A DNA stretch of 64,000 nucleotides from Gammaproteobacteria bacterium (GTDB lineage: Bacteria > Pseudomonadota > Gammaproteobacteria > Pseudomonadales > Halieaceae). This document shows, in pieces, positions 9,182-18,015 of the stretch (the stretch's first letter is position 1; each line of letters opens with the position of its first letter). Below the pieces are notes generated by a model that saw only the letters and a list, made by a program, of their open reading frames with translations, did no database searches and was not told where the DNA came from. The position numbers and the translations under genes are program-made. Location: positions 34,065-98,064 of the forward strand of contig JAUICG010000021.1 in assembly GCA_030427485.1 (NCBI GenBank), read 5' to 3'.

Positions 9182-10840
9182 CTACGAAGCTGTCACCGCC
9201 TTATGCATCTGCTGCGCCTGTGAAAAACCCGCTACCTGTCGTAGCAGGCCAATCTCATCGGGCCAGACATCACCGCGCCAGGCCACGTGCTGATCGGGGC
9301 GAATCAGGGTGAACCGGGTGGGGTACAATGCCGCCACGACTGCCTGGTTCATAGAAACCAGCTTCACCGGCACACCGGCCTCTTCAATCTGGCGCGGGAA
9401 ACGCGCATCAAAGCCGGGATCAGTATCCCCTGTCACCAGGAGTGTGAAATCCCTACCGAAGTGGTCATACAGCGCAGAGCCGTCTTCCAGCCAGGCATGA
9501 GGCGCTCTGCAACCGGGACAGGATGAGGGTATATACGACGTGGATTCTTTCGGCGGCGGCACCGTCCCGTCACTGACAATGATGCCTGATTGTTCATAGC
9601 GGTACCCGAGGACAACCCCAAGACTGCGAAACTCCGGGGCTTTCAGGGTCTTTATCTGATCGCCTATCCGGGCGCGCAGCCGGTCACCGTCTTCTCCCGC
9701 TTCTTCCATACCCGGTGTTACGAACTGATCGGTCAACACCTGGTGATTGCCGACGGCCTCGGTTACCACATCCTCGTGCACTGTTTTGCGCTCGGTTTCA
9801 TAGCTGTCCAACAGTAGAGGACCGCCCTGCCCCTTGAGTACCGCCGCCAGCTTCCAGCCCAGGTCGATAGAGTCCAGCACGCCGAGAAACATACCAAACC
9901 CGCCAAAAGGCGGGTGCAGGTGACAGGCATCCCCGGTGAGAAATACCCTTCCCTCCCGGTACTTGTCCGCAATCAGGCTGTTAGCCACCCAGTCGTCGGA
10001 GCTGAGAATCTCGTACGGCAGGTCAATGCCAGTGGCAAGACGAATCGCAGCTACCGCTTGTTCGTCGGTGAAAGTCGTATCTGGCGAAAGTTTGGTGGGC
10101 ATAAAAAACCACCGATGATCCCGGTCCATTGGACCGATCAGGCTGGGCATTTCGGGATTCACCTGCCAGTACATCACGCAGCGGCCGTGAGGGTGCGCCT
10201 CGGCCAACCCCGGTGCGCGGAATATAATATTGTAATTGCGCGACAGGTCACGGCGACCGTGCATGGTCGCACCGATCGCCCCGCGAATCTGGCTGCGAGA
10301 CCCGTCTGCCCCGACGAGGTAATCGGTTTCAACCGTGAATGGCTTCTCCTCAACCGTATCCTGCACCTGTGATACCACCACCTTATCGCTTTGCTCAAAG
10401 GACAGGTGTTTGCAATTAAAGCGTATTTCCACCCCGGGCAAACTCTGCGCATGCTTGCGCATGACCTCCTCCAGCGTGTACTGGGGTATCCACTGCGCAT
10501 GCTCCGCGTACAGAGGATTTTTATCGGGAGAACAGTTAAAGGAGTTTTCGAACCGTGCGAGTGCGTATCCATTGAGACGCGTTACAAAAGCCACGTCGGA
10601 CGGGTAGTCGACACCCAGCGGCGATGCAGCCGCCAGTTTGTCGGCTATGCCCCAGCGACGGAAGTGCTCCCGGGTGCGCACATGCGTGGTCTTGGCGCGT
10701 GGTGCGTATCCCACCCGCGCATTGCGCTCGAGCACCAGGCACGGAATATTGCGGTAGCCGAGCTCGATCGCCAGAGCCAGTCCCGCCGGACCTGCACCGA
10801 CGATAAGGACACGTGGAGTCACGCTCTGCGACTGGGTCAT
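9182..10840 (-). CDS. FAD-dependent aromatic hydroxylase A (PheA/TfdB/MhpA-like)
   Basis: A 552-aa class A flavoprotein monooxygenase for NAD(P)H-dependent hydroxylation of a phenolic ring. The FAD Rossmann motif VLIVGAGPAGLALAIELG is at residues 11-28, the DG motif LVGADGSRSQIR near 178, and the GD motif VFLTGDACHLHPP near 298. The C-terminal 150 residues form the thioredoxin-like domain of the phenol hydroxylase/MhpA group (DHFGRDFTLL onward). ATG 10840 has a GGTGAG ribosome-binding site. It is first gene of a long minus-strand operon and divergent from LysR A. It is strongly similar along its length to hydroxylase B at 12916-14586. A shared LysR operator lies 73-110 bp upstream. Confidence 0.93.
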   Translation of the reverse strand: MTQSQSVTPRVLIVGAGPAGLALAIELGYRNIPCLVLERNARVGYAPRAKTTHVRTREHFRRWGIADKLAAASPLGVDYPSDVAFVTRLNGYALARFENSFNCSPDKNPLYAEHAQWIPQYTLEEVMRKHAQSLPGVEIRFNCKHLSFEQSDKVVVSQVQDTVEEKPFTVETDYLVGADGSRSQIRGAIGATMHGRRDLSRNYNIIFRAPGLAEAHPHGRCVMYWQVNPEMPSLIGPMDRDHRWFFMPTKLSPDTTFTDEQAVAAIRLATGIDLPYEILSSDDWVANSLIADKYREGRVFLTGDACHLHPPFGGFGMFLGVLDSIDLGWKLAAVLKGQGGPLLLDSYETERKTVHEDVVTEAVGNHQVLTDQFVTPGMEEAGEDGDRLRARIGDQIKTLKAPEFRSLGVVLGYRYEQSGIIVSDGTVPPPKESTSYIPSSCPGCRAPHAWLEDGSALYDHFGRDFTLLVTGDTDPGFDARFPRQIEEAGVPVKLVSMNQAVVAALYPTRFTLIRPDQHVAWRGDVWPDEIGLLRQVAGFSQAQQMHKAVTAS

Positions 10841-10912
10841 TCGCTCTCACCTGATCTGGGTTGTTATATTGCAATCGTCGGGTGATCTTAGTGATTGAAT
10901 CGCGAACACAAT

Positions 10913-10950
10913 AGATGGCAAAATCCTGCACTCGATAACAAAAACGTATC
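10913..10950 (+). promoter_or_regulatory. LysR operator site A (hydroxylase A / LysR A divergent promoter)
   Basis: Bipartite site with AGATGGCAAAAT at the left and GATAACAAAAACGTATC at 10934-10950. The right half fits the T-N11-A LysR box inside GAT-N11-ATC. The same spacing (AGAT-N17-GAT-N11-ATC) recurs at four other promoters of this island. GTATC ends 3 nt before the LysR A start codon, where no Shine-Dalgarno sequence is visible, so autoregulation is likely. Confidence 0.75.
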
Positions 10951-10953
10951 GCT

Positions 10954-11844
10954 ATGAAATTAAACCAGGTGCGGGACATCATCGCCGTGGCCGAGCGCGG
11001 CAGCCTGCGTGCCGCGGCCCGCTTTCTCGGGATCGCACAGCCTGCCATTACCCGGAGCATCCGTGAACTGGAGCGGGAACTTGGGGTACCGCTGCTGGAA
11101 CGGCAACCCAAGGGCGTTGTGCTGACTCCGATGGGGGAAATTTTTCTGCGCCGCGCCAGGGCCGCACAGTCCGAACTGGAGCGAGCCCATGACGAGATCG
11201 ATCAGTACAAGGGAGAGATACACGGTCGCGTAAAGGTGTGCCTGTCCACTGCCTCGCATATTGCGCTGCTACCCGGCAGCCTGGATGCGTTTCACAAACG
11301 TTACAAGAACGTCAAGCTCGACATCACCGAGGGGCTTTTTTCTTCCGCCGAGGCCGCTCTCAAGGACGGCACTATCGATTGTTATATCGGACCCCTTGCC
11401 GAGGAGAGTCTGGCGGGAGATCTGCTGCAGGAAAAACTGCTGGACAACGAGCGGGTGGTTCTCGGTCGCAAGGGCCACCCGCTGGGCGGCGCAACGACAC
11501 TGGCGGAACTGGCCGACGCGGACTGGATCGCGACCACGGTGACCATCAAGGCCGACGCCGAGTTGGGCCCGATATTCAGGCACTATGGCTTGCCATCGCC
11601 AAACATCGCTGTAAACGCCAGCTCCGCCCTGACCATGATCACGGTCGCTGCCTACACGGATCTGCTGACCATGCTGCCGCTGCAATGGACGCAGTTTCCG
11701 TGGACGGATAATCTCCTGCAACGCATCCACGTCCGGGAGTTCCTGCCTGCGGCTTCCATTTATATTGTGCGCCGCGCGAGTCTGCCGCTGACGCCCGCGG
11801 CGGAATACTTTTGCGATATGGTGCGCCGTGCGAGTGCCGGCTAG
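10954..11844 (+). CDS. LysR-family transcriptional regulator A
   Basis: A 296-aa LysR regulator. The N-terminal winged HTH begins MKLNQVRDIIAVAERGSLRA and contains AQPAITRSIRELERELG as the recognition region. The linker helix and a periplasmic-binding-protein-like effector domain follow (GRVKVCLSTASHIALLPG, VVLGRKGHPLGG). It is divergent from hydroxylase A with a 113-bp promoter gap holding operator A. Its stop overlaps by 4 bp the end of the convergent Rieske gene. It is closely similar to LysR B (14692-15600), so the two probably read the same or nearly the same operator. The effector is unknown, presumably an aromatic acid or phenol of this pathway. Confidence 0.95.
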   Translation: MKLNQVRDIIAVAERGSLRAAARFLGIAQPAITRSIRELERELGVPLLERQPKGVVLTPMGEIFLRRARAAQSELERAHDEIDQYKGEIHGRVKVCLSTASHIALLPGSLDAFHKRYKNVKLDITEGLFSSAEAALKDGTIDCYIGPLAEESLAGDLLQEKLLDNERVVLGRKGHPLGGATTLAELADADWIATTVTIKADAELGPIFRHYGLPSPNIAVNASSALTMITVAAYTDLLTMLPLQWTQFPWTDNLLQRIHVREFLPAASIYIVRRASLPLTPAAEYFCDMVRRASAG

Positions 11845-12869
11845 GGCTGCTCGGCCCGGATCAGCTTCTCCAGTAATCGCCGCGCCTGAAATACCCCCGC
11901 GTCTGCCTGCAGGGTGACATCCCAGCTGTCGCCTCCGCGTTCGGAAATCGCTTTTTGTTGCGCTTCCAGGATGCAGCGGTCTTCTTCAAATGCCTCGGAC
12001 ACCTGGCTGAAAAACAATTCATCCAGTGCCGGATTATCAATCGCATGGTTGCGCACGCTCGCCCAGAAGTAGTGGGTTGTGTCCGCGGTTTCCGGCGTCT
12101 GGGCATTCAATACCCAGCTGTTGAGTCCGTGTTCATACTTCCCTTCGAGCGCACCGGTGCCGGCCTCTGCGCCGCCCACATGGATTTTCACGAAACACGG
12201 CGGCAGAAACTCGATAATCTGCCAGCGATCGATGTTCCTGCCGGCGGGCAGCACACCGGTCTTGATGTAGGTGGGTGGTGGAGGTACGTCGGCCACGGTG
12301 CGCCTGATGAAAATGCCATCCCCCTCTTTGGCGACATGGAGTTTTCCCTTCTCCCCCATTTCCGCATTACCGATTGTAGAGGTATGCACAAAACCGACAT
12401 GTGACAGGTCCAGCAGGTTGTCGGTCACCAGCCGGTAGTTGGCCTGCACATGATTGGTTTTGCCGACGGCGGCGTAGCCAGGCGCGGTCAGCTGGTGGTA
12501 ATCGGGAATCAGGTCGGGACTCGCGGCTTCCGCGGTGCCCATCCACACCCAGATCCAGCCATACTTTTCTTCCACGGGGTAAGCTTTGACGCAGGCCCTG
12601 GGCGGAATGAACTCCTGGCTGGGCACGCTGACGCAGCGGCCGCTGCTGTCGAAGCGCAGGCCGTGGTAACCGCACTGCAGCACTTCGCCGCTAACCCTTC
12701 CCATCGACAGGGGCAGGTGCCGGTGCGGACAACGATCCGCGATGGCGCCCAGCGCACCCGTGGCCGTGCGAAAAACCACGATGGGCTCATCGAGCACCTT
12801 GCGCGAGACGGGTTTATCCGTAACCTCTCGCGACCAGGCGATCACATACCAGCTATTGCGCAGGAACAT
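11841..12869 (-). CDS. Rieske non-heme iron oxygenase alpha subunit A (VanA-like)
   Basis: A 342-aa oxygenase component of the vanillate O-demethylase / TsaM group, which demethylates or hydroxylates aromatic substrates. ATG 12869 is chosen because AGAGGAGGTAGGT directly precedes it; codons further upstream lack support. The Rieske [2Fe-2S] ligands are C47 and H49 (CPHRHLPLS) and C66 and H69 (CGYHG). Mononuclear-iron candidates D154, H157 and H162 lie in NLLDLSHVGFVH. The usual C-terminal hydrophobic catalytic domain follows. It is 46 bp downstream of hydroxylase B in the same operon. No VanB-like ferredoxin reductase is encoded in the window, so electrons must come from elsewhere. Confidence 0.92.
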   Translation of the reverse strand: MFLRNSWYVIAWSREVTDKPVSRKVLDEPIVVFRTATGALGAIADRCPHRHLPLSMGRVSGEVLQCGYHGLRFDSSGRCVSVPSQEFIPPRACVKAYPVEEKYGWIWVWMGTAEAASPDLIPDYHQLTAPGYAAVGKTNHVQANYRLVTDNLLDLSHVGFVHTSTIGNAEMGEKGKLHVAKEGDGIFIRRTVADVPPPPTYIKTGVLPAGRNIDRWQIIEFLPPCFVKIHVGGAEAGTGALEGKYEHGLNSWVLNAQTPETADTTHYFWASVRNHAIDNPALDELFFSQVSEAFEEDRCILEAQQKAISERGGDSWDVTLQADAGVFQARRLLEKLIRAEQP

Positions 12870-12915
12870 ACCTACCTCCTCTTTGGAACTCCGCTCAGGC
12901 TCGTACGGACGGATT

Positions 12916-14586
12916 TCAAACCGAACCACTACCCGCCAGCGACTCGAGCGGACAATCTGCCGGTGATCTGCCGACTACCCGCCCGAGCAGTGATTGTGCA
13001 TCGGCGGGCCACTCATCGCCACGCCAGGCGATATGCTGGTCGGGCCGAATCAGCGTGAAGCGTTTTGTGTACAGTTCCAGCACCGGCGGCTCATCCAGCA
13101 CGAGCAGGGATACCGGCACCGCGGCCTGGTGGGAGTCGCGCCGCACCCGCGATTCGAGCTCCGTCGACCGCCCACCGGTGGCCAGCAACGTGAAATCCGG
13201 ACCGAAATGATCGAACAGCGCCGAGCCGTCCGCCAGCCAGGCGTGGGGCGCCCTGCCCCCCGGGCAGGTAGACGGAACATACCGGGTCGGGCTGGCGGGT
13301 GGCGGCTCTTCACCATCATGCAACACGACCGGGGAGTGATCGTAGCGGTATCCCAGTACCACGCCCAGGCTGTTGAATTCCGCCGCCTTGAGTTGCTGTA
13401 TCTGCGCACCCACCTCGGCACGCACACGATCGCCCGCCGTTCCCACCGCTTCCAGTTCGGGCCTGACAAACGCATCGGTCAATACGCGGTGGTTGCTCAC
13501 CGCCTGCGCCACCACATACTCGTGCACCGGCTTGCGCTCCAGTTCATAGGTATCCAGCAGCCCGGCTCCGCCCTGGTCTTTGAGAACAGCGGCCATTTTC
13601 CAGCCGATGTCGATGGCATCCAGCATACCGAGAAACATGCCGAAGCCGCCAAAGGGGGGATGCAGATGACAGGCGTCCCCGGCGAGAAAAACCCGCCTGT
13701 CCCGGTATTTGTCGGCAATCAGGCTGCTCGCTACCCACTCGTCAGAACTCAGAATTTCGTAGGGCAGGTCGATACCCGTCGCCCGCCGTATCGCGTCCAC
13801 CGCCTGTTCGTCGGTGTAGGTAACATCCTGCGGCAGCTTCAGCGGTGCGAAATACCAGATGTCGTCCCTGTCCATCGGGCCGATGACACTGGGTATTTCC
13901 GGATTGACCTGCCAGTACATCACACAGGGACCGTGCGTGTGTGCCTGGGCCAGGCCGGGCGCGCGGAAGATAATATTGTAGTTGCGCGAAAGCTTCCCCT
14001 GTCCCTGCATGGTCGCCCCTATCGCCTCGCGAATGCCGCTGCGCGAACCGTCGGCGCCCACCAGATAATCCGTTTCTATTGTGTACTCCCGCTGCGCCGC
14101 CGTGTCGAGGATGCGGGACGCGACGCGGTCCGCGTGCTGTTCCAAGCCCTGATGCCTGCTGTTGAAGCGTATGTCGACGCCAGGCAGGCTTTGCGCATGC
14201 TGGCGCAATACCTGCTCCAGCGCGTACTGCGGTATCCACTGGGCGTGTTCCGCATACAGCGGGCTCTTTCCCAAAGCACAATTGAACGCATTTTCAAAGC
14301 GGGACAAAAGATGACCACCGAGCCGCGTGACAAACCCTATGTCGGAGGGATAATCCACGCCCAGCGGCGAGGCCGCCGCCAGTTGATCGGCGATTCCCCA
14401 GCGACGCAGGTGCTCGCGGGTGCGCACATGCGTGGTTTTGGCGCGGGGCGCGTGGCCCACCCTGTCGTTACGCTCAACCACCAGGCAGGGAATATTGCGA
14501 TGACCGAGTTCGATAGCGAGCGCCAGTCCCGCAGGGCCCGCACCGACAATCAGCACCCGGTGTTCAGCGGGTTCGGCTTTGGACAT
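12916..14586 (-). CDS. FAD-dependent aromatic hydroxylase B (paralogue of hydroxylase A)
   Basis: A 556-aa class A flavin monooxygenase with the same layout as the enzyme at 9182-10840: VLIVGAGPAGLALAIELG near residue 12, LVGADGSRSGIR near 178, VFLAGDACHLHPP near 298 and a C-terminal thioredoxin-like domain with LFDHFGPDFTLL. Long stretches are identical between the two, for example the segments around RAKTTHVRTREH and SRNYNIIFRAPGLA. ATG 14586 is preferred, with AGAGGA upstream; a TTG at 14604 is the alternative. It is divergent from LysR B and followed by the Rieske gene. The two hydroxylases may act on successive intermediates or on related substrates; sequence does not decide. Confidence 0.93.
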   Translation of the reverse strand: MSKAEPAEHRVLIVGAGPAGLALAIELGHRNIPCLVVERNDRVGHAPRAKTTHVRTREHLRRWGIADQLAAASPLGVDYPSDIGFVTRLGGHLLSRFENAFNCALGKSPLYAEHAQWIPQYALEQVLRQHAQSLPGVDIRFNSRHQGLEQHADRVASRILDTAAQREYTIETDYLVGADGSRSGIREAIGATMQGQGKLSRNYNIIFRAPGLAQAHTHGPCVMYWQVNPEIPSVIGPMDRDDIWYFAPLKLPQDVTYTDEQAVDAIRRATGIDLPYEILSSDEWVASSLIADKYRDRRVFLAGDACHLHPPFGGFGMFLGMLDAIDIGWKMAAVLKDQGGAGLLDTYELERKPVHEYVVAQAVSNHRVLTDAFVRPELEAVGTAGDRVRAEVGAQIQQLKAAEFNSLGVVLGYRYDHSPVVLHDGEEPPPASPTRYVPSTCPGGRAPHAWLADGSALFDHFGPDFTLLATGGRSTELESRVRRDSHQAAVPVSLLVLDEPPVLELYTKRFTLIRPDQHIAWRGDEWPADAQSLLGRVVGRSPADCPLESLAGSGSV

Positions 14587-14650
14587 GTACGAGATCCTCT
14601 GCAAGCATTCGCGGAGCGAGAGATACTAGAGATTGATCGGTGCAGGTAAT

Positions 14651-14688
14651 AGATGGCAATATCCCGGCAATGATCGCAAAATGGTATC
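14651..14688 (+). promoter_or_regulatory. LysR operator site B (hydroxylase B / LysR B divergent promoter)
   Basis: AGATGGCAATATCC at the left and GATCGCAAAATGGTATC at 14672-14688, with exactly the spacing of site A. The right half is GAT-N11-ATC containing T-N11-A. It lies 65-102 bp upstream of hydroxylase B and ends 3 nt before the LysR B start codon, as in site A. Confidence 0.75.
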
Positions 14689-14691
14689 ACC

Positions 14692-15600
14692 ATGAAGTTG
14701 AACCAGATGAAAGCCTTTATCGCGATCGCCGAACGTGGCAGTGTCCGCGCTGCCGCCCGCTACCTCGATATTGCCCAGCCGGCAATTACCCGGACCATTC
14801 GCGACCTGGAGAAAGACCTGGGTGCGACACTGTTCATTCGTCAGTCCAGCGGCGTGACGCTGACGCCGATGGGTGAACTCTTCCTGCGGCGGGCAAGGTC
14901 GATCGAGAGCGAAATTCAACGGGCGCGGGACGAGATTGGCCAGTTCCAGGGCGAGTCTGTTGGCCACCTGCGGGTATGCCTTTCCAGCGGCTGCCATGTC
15001 GCGTTGCTCCCCGATGTCCTGAAGCCCTTCAGGCAGCGCTATGGCGGCGTCGAACTGAGTGTGTCGGAGGGCTTGTTCAGTTCCGCCGAGGGAGCGCTGA
15101 AAGAGGGTGTTCTGGATTGCTATGTCGGGCCGCTCTCGGAAGAACGGCTGTCCGGCGATATCCGGGTGGAAAAACTGTTTGACAATGAACGGGTGGTGAT
15201 GGCCCGGAAAGACCACCCCCTGGCAGGGGCGGTTGCACTGGCAGATCTGGCCGGAGCGGAGTGGATCGGCACGCCGGTGACTGTTCGCTCCGACGCGGAA
15301 CTTGGTCCGCTGTTCGAAAAATACAATCTACCCAGGCCCAGGATAACCGTCCACGCGGGTTCCGCGCTGTCGATGATCACCCTCGCCGCCTATTCCGACT
15401 TACTGACCATGTTGCCCATACAGTGGACCCGTTCCGCAGCAACCGAGAATCTTCTGCAACGCATTCATATCCGCGAATTCCTGCCCGCCGCCTCCTTTTA
15501 CATCGCATCCAAGGCCGCCCTGCCACTGACACCGGCGGCGGAGTACTTCTGCGACCTGATGCGCCGGGCCGCCGGGCATGCCACACCGGGGCATGCCTGA
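14692..15600 (+). CDS. LysR-family transcriptional regulator B
   Basis: A 302-aa LysR regulator paralogous to LysR A. The HTH region MKLNQMKAFIAIAERGSVRA with AQPAITRTIRDLEKDLG differs from LysR A at few recognition positions. The effector domain shares segments such as FSSAEGALKEGVLDCYVGPL and NLLQRIHIREFLPAASFYI with it. It is divergent from hydroxylase B across a 105-bp gap with operator B and precedes the transporter operon, whose promoter also has the operator on the opposite strand. No ribosome-binding site is evident before ATG 14692. Cross-regulation between A and B is likely because their sites are near-identical. Confidence 0.95.
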   Translation: MKLNQMKAFIAIAERGSVRAAARYLDIAQPAITRTIRDLEKDLGATLFIRQSSGVTLTPMGELFLRRARSIESEIQRARDEIGQFQGESVGHLRVCLSSGCHVALLPDVLKPFRQRYGGVELSVSEGLFSSAEGALKEGVLDCYVGPLSEERLSGDIRVEKLFDNERVVMARKDHPLAGAVALADLAGAEWIGTPVTVRSDAELGPLFEKYNLPRPRITVHAGSALSMITLAAYSDLLTMLPIQWTRSAATENLLQRIHIREFLPAASFYIASKAALPLTPAAEYFCDLMRRAAGHATPGHA

Positions 15601-15659
15601 ATCGGTAAGGTACTCCGCGCGTCAGCATTTTCGGTAAGCAGGGACAAGGATCTGCCTGC

Positions 15660-15697
15660 GATACCAAATGGGCATCACAAGGGAATTTTTGCCATCT
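15660..15697 (-). promoter_or_regulatory. LysR operator site D (upstream of aromatic-acid transporter operon)
   Basis: Read on the minus strand: AGATGGCAAAAATTCCC, then GAT-N11-ATC ending in GGTATC (complement of 15660-15676). Spacing is identical to sites A-C. It lies about 100-136 bp upstream of the plus-strand transporter start and is reversed, so the AGAT half faces the catabolic operon as at the other sites. Confidence 0.7.
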
Positions 15698-15795
15698 TTT
15701 GCCTGGTGGCAGGCTTCACTAGGATGACGTGATTGCGGTTTACACTCGCCGTCGCAACGCAGCGGCTGCGATATAACGATAAACAGAGAAGCAAG

Positions 15796-17115
15796 ATGAC
15801 TGACGCCACCCAGCCCGACCCGCGCAGAACGCTGCTGGATGCGCCGCAGAGCCGCTATCAGTGGGCGGCGATCGGCGTGACCGTGATGCTGTGCGCGCTG
15901 GACGGTTTTGATGTGCTGGCAGTAACCTACGCCGCACCTGGCTTCCTGCAGGAATGGGGCCTGTCCAACGCGGAGCTGGGTCTGGCGTTATCGATGGGGC
16001 TGGTGGGTATGGCGCTGGGTTCCTTTTTTCTCGCGCCCCTGGCAGACGTGATTGGTCGGCGCAATATGATATTCGCCTGTCTGCTGGTCATGGCCGCAGG
16101 CATGACAGCGACCGCCTTCTGCGGATCGCTGGCGACGCTGGCAGGGTGGCGCCTGGTGACCGGTCTCGGCATAGGCGCGATGATATCCATCATCGTTCCG
16201 CTGGCGGCGGAGTATTCCAATGCCAGGCGCCGCGACTTCGCCGTGGGCCTGATGGCGGTGGGCTATCCGATTGGCGGCACGTTCGGCGGTCTCGCCGCGG
16301 CCCAACTACTGGTCGCCTATGACTGGCGTGCAATATTCATTTTTGGCGGCGTTATCGCCGTGGTGATACTGCCACTGGTGATACGCTGGATGCCCGAGCC
16401 GGTAGGCTACCTCATCGACAACCCCAAACCGGATACACTTGAAAAGGTCAACCGTTTCCTGACGCGCTGCGGCCACGCTCCCGTCAACGCGCTGCCGCCA
16501 CCTTCGCCACGGTCCGGCGCGGTACCGATCACCGAGATACTCGGTGCCGGAAATCGCGGCCGGACCCTGCACATCACGGCGTTGTACTCACTGGCCTTTA
16601 CCACCATCTACTTCTTTCTCACCTGGAGCCCCAAACTGGTGACCGATCTGGGGTTTTCTGCCGCCACATCGACCCTGGTGGCCGTAACGCGGGATATGGT
16701 GGGCATATTCGGCGGCCTGTTACTCGGCTGGGCCGCCCACTATCTCGGGCTCAAGCGCCTGGTGGTACCGGTCGTCGCCGGCATGGGGCTGGCATTGATC
16801 CTGTTCGGCCGCCTGCCGGCGGATATCGTCCAACTGCGCGGGGCAGCGGCGCTGGCGGGCCTGTGCCTGTACGGCAGCGCAGTCGGCCTGTACGCAGTAC
16901 TCGCGCGCAGCTTTGACACACATGTGCGCGCCACGGGTACCGGGTTTGTCATCGGCATGGGCAGGATCGCCAGCGCCATCGCACCCTTGCTGGGTGGCTA
17001 CCTGTTCTCGATCGGCTGGGATCGTGCCGAAGTCACATCAGCGCTGGGCATGGGAGCCATCGTGGCAGCGCTATTACTCGTTCTATTCCCGGTGCGCCCG
17101 ATCGGCGTCCATTAG
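15796..17115 (+). CDS. MFS aromatic acid:H+ symporter family transporter (PcaK/BenK-like)
   Basis: A 439-aa, 12-TM inner-membrane importer for aromatic acids. Family marks are LDGFDVLAVTYAAPG in TM1 (the DGFD motif of aromatic acid:proton symporters), motif A as LADVIGRRNMIFA between TM2 and TM3, and RLVTGLGIGAM in TM4. ATG 15796 follows AGAGAAG; an upstream in-frame methionine at 15733 has no visible site. It is the first gene of the operon transporter - FAH - amidohydrolase - GST, with LysR operator D upstream. It probably brings in the carboxylated substrate once a TonB receptor has moved it across the outer membrane. Confidence 0.92.
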   Translation: MTDATQPDPRRTLLDAPQSRYQWAAIGVTVMLCALDGFDVLAVTYAAPGFLQEWGLSNAELGLALSMGLVGMALGSFFLAPLADVIGRRNMIFACLLVMAAGMTATAFCGSLATLAGWRLVTGLGIGAMISIIVPLAAEYSNARRRDFAVGLMAVGYPIGGTFGGLAAAQLLVAYDWRAIFIFGGVIAVVILPLVIRWMPEPVGYLIDNPKPDTLEKVNRFLTRCGHAPVNALPPPSPRSGAVPITEILGAGNRGRTLHITALYSLAFTTIYFFLTWSPKLVTDLGFSAATSTLVAVTRDMVGIFGGLLLGWAAHYLGLKRLVVPVVAGMGLALILFGRLPADIVQLRGAAALAGLCLYGSAVGLYAVLARSFDTHVRATGTGFVIGMGRIASAIAPLLGGYLFSIGWDRAEVTSALGMGAIVAALLLVLFPVRPIGVH

Positions 17116-17160
17116 CAGGCAGCGGCCATCCGGCCATAACCTCATCCCAAGGAGAGCACT

Positions 17161-18015
17161 ATGAAACTGGTACGATTTGATGCAGGCGACGGCCCCAAAA
17201 CCGGTGTCGTGGTAGACGATGCGGTTGTCGACCTCGCTGCGGCCGGCTGCGCCTACAGTGATATGGCCGCCATTATCAGCGGCGGCCAGGCGGCGCTGGA
17301 CGCGGTAGCCGATACCGTGGCGGCGACCCGGGCGCAGTACGCGCTGAACGCCGTCCACCTGCTGGCCCCGGTCGCCAGACCGGGCAAGTACCTGGCGATC
17401 GGCATGAACTACAAGAAGCACGCGGACGAAGCGCGGAAACTGGGCGTCGCGGTGCCGGAACACCAGGTCTGGTTCAACAAGCAGACCACCTGCGTATCCG
17501 GTCCCTATGACGAAATCGACCCGGGTGTGACCGAGATGCTGGACTATGAGGCGGAACTGGGCCTGGTCATCGGCACACCTGCCAAGGGTGTTAAAAAGGC
17601 CGATGCACTGCGGCATGTATTCGGCTACTTCGTGGCCAACGATGTCTCGGCTCGCGACTGGCAACAGCACACCCCCACGTTCACGATGGGTAAGTCCTTC
17701 GATACCCACGGGCCGATCGGCCCCTGGATTGTCACCGCAGATGAAGTGCCCGACCCGCAGGACCTCGAACTGCGCTGCTATGTGAACAACGAATTGCGCC
17801 AGCAGACCAACACCTCGGACATGGTGCATTACATCGCCAACCAGATCGAGTATCTCTCCACCGCTTTTACCCTGGAGTCCGGCGACCTGATCGCGACCGG
17901 CACACCCGCGGGTGTGGGCATCGCGATGAACCCGCCGGTCTTCCTGCAGGCGGGTGACGTGGTGCGCTGCGAGATCGACGGTATCGGCGCGATTGAAAAC
18001 CGGGTACGGGGATGA
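17161..18015 (+). CDS. Fumarylacetoacetate hydrolase family protein
   Basis: A 284-aa FAH-fold enzyme. The family includes fumarylpyruvate and acylpyruvate hydrolases, 2-oxo-hepta-diene-dioate isomerase/decarboxylases and lactonases used after ring cleavage. The metal-binding acids are E130 and E132 in DYEAELGLVIG and D161 in ANDVSARDWQ. K113-region and GPIGPWIVT blocks and the C-terminal ESGDLIATGTPAGVG are all typical. ATG 17161 has AAGGAGAGCACT upstream. The next gene starts inside its stop (ATGA). It is consistent with hydrolysis or tautomerisation of a ring-cleavage product made from the hydroxylated aromatic. Confidence 0.93.
   Translation: MKLVRFDAGDGPKTGVVVDDAVVDLAAAGCAYSDMAAIISGGQAALDAVADTVAATRAQYALNAVHLLAPVARPGKYLAIGMNYKKHADEARKLGVAVPEHQVWFNKQTTCVSGPYDEIDPGVTEMLDYEAELGLVIGTPAKGVKKADALRHVFGYFVANDVSARDWQQHTPTFTMGKSFDTHGPIGPWIVTADEVPDPQDLELRCYVNNELRQQTNTSDMVHYIANQIEYLSTAFTLESGDLIATGTPAGVGIAMNPPVFLQAGDVVRCEIDGIGAIENRVRG

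Noticed and set aside
12994..14649. 551-codon open frame on the plus strand
   Set aside because: It is antisense to hydroxylase B, composition is Arg/His-rich and no motif is visible.
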